From an uncultured Alphaproteobacteria bacterium (lineage in GTDB: Bacteria > Pseudomonadota > Alphaproteobacteria > Puniceispirillales > Puniceispirillaceae), in assembly GCA_913042065.1 (NCBI GenBank), contig CAJWKB010000023.1:1-14397 (forward strand): a stretch of 14,397 nt of DNA. Reading direction: 5' to 3'. Every line of letters begins with the position of its first letter. Positions within the stretch are counted from its first letter, which is position 1. Below the pieces are notes generated by a model. That model made no database searches and was not told where the DNA came from. It saw only the letters and a list, made by a program, of their open reading frames with translations. The translations under genes were made by a program, and so were the position numbers. Positions 14,385 through 14,397 of this stretch are shown one piece after another.

Positions 14385-14397
14385 TGTTTGCGGCGGG
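14381..14397 (+). CDS. Start of the next Mrp subunit gene, probably mnhF (partial)
   Basis: An ATG at 14381 overlaps the mnhE stop (ATGA), with a second in-frame ATG at 14384. Only five full codons (MMFAA) are inside the window. The assignment to mnhF rests on the conserved E-F-G gene order of Mrp operons and the overlap, not on sequence similarity. Confidence 0.5.

Overview
The window looks like chromosomal DNA of a marine-type alphaproteobacterium. Supporting this are a long L13 and an N-terminally extended S9, a RecJ with the alphaproteobacterial-style N-terminus starting directly after homoserine dehydrogenase, and a class of 5-oxoprolinase fusion followed by a MarR-like regulator that I associate with Alphaproteobacteria. 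A SAR116-like or Rhodospirillales-like origin is only an inference; nothing here fixes the genus.

Layout, left half (1-11310). Positions 1-512 hold no gene I can defend. An orphan trpG/pabA-type glutamine amidotransferase runs leftward (513-1184). Divergent from it, across a 384-bp AT-rich intergenic region with a good sigma70-type promoter and several inverted repeats, is rplM-rpsI, closed by a clear intrinsic terminator (2583-2612). Next comes an apparent catabolic operon: a large HyuA-HyuB fusion (5-oxoprolinase/hydantoinase type, 2784-6404), a winged-helix MarR-like regulator overlapping it by 4 bp, and a zinc-independent quinone reductase-like MDR protein. Homoserine dehydrogenase (hom) and the ssDNA exonuclease RecJ follow with no base between them. 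A tRNA-Glu(TTC) closes this half.

Layout, right half (11311-14397). G+C is visibly higher here (roughly 60 percent in several sampled lines against about 50 on the left). A TauD-like Fe(II)/2-oxoglutarate dioxygenase runs leftward. Then comes a group of very small genes: a possible 33-residue membrane peptide (-), a 61-residue cysteine-rich zinc-ribbon protein (+), a 32-residue single-span membrane protein (+) with a strong ribosome binding site, a SufU/IscU-type Fe-S scaffold (-), and a 43-residue single-span membrane protein (-). The window ends in mnhE and the first codons of what is probably mnhF, the left edge or interior of an Mrp/Mnh multisubunit cation/proton antiporter operon.

How it fits together. 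The left half combines housekeeping functions (ribosome, amino-acid biosynthesis, DNA repair, tRNA) with one inserted catabolic operon that carries its own regulator and a 12-bp palindrome in its likely promoter. No mobile element, integrase, CRISPR array or known defence system is visible. The least explained part is the 12.4-13.8 kb cluster of micro-membrane proteins, zinc ribbon and Fe-S scaffold between the dioxygenase and the antiporter genes.
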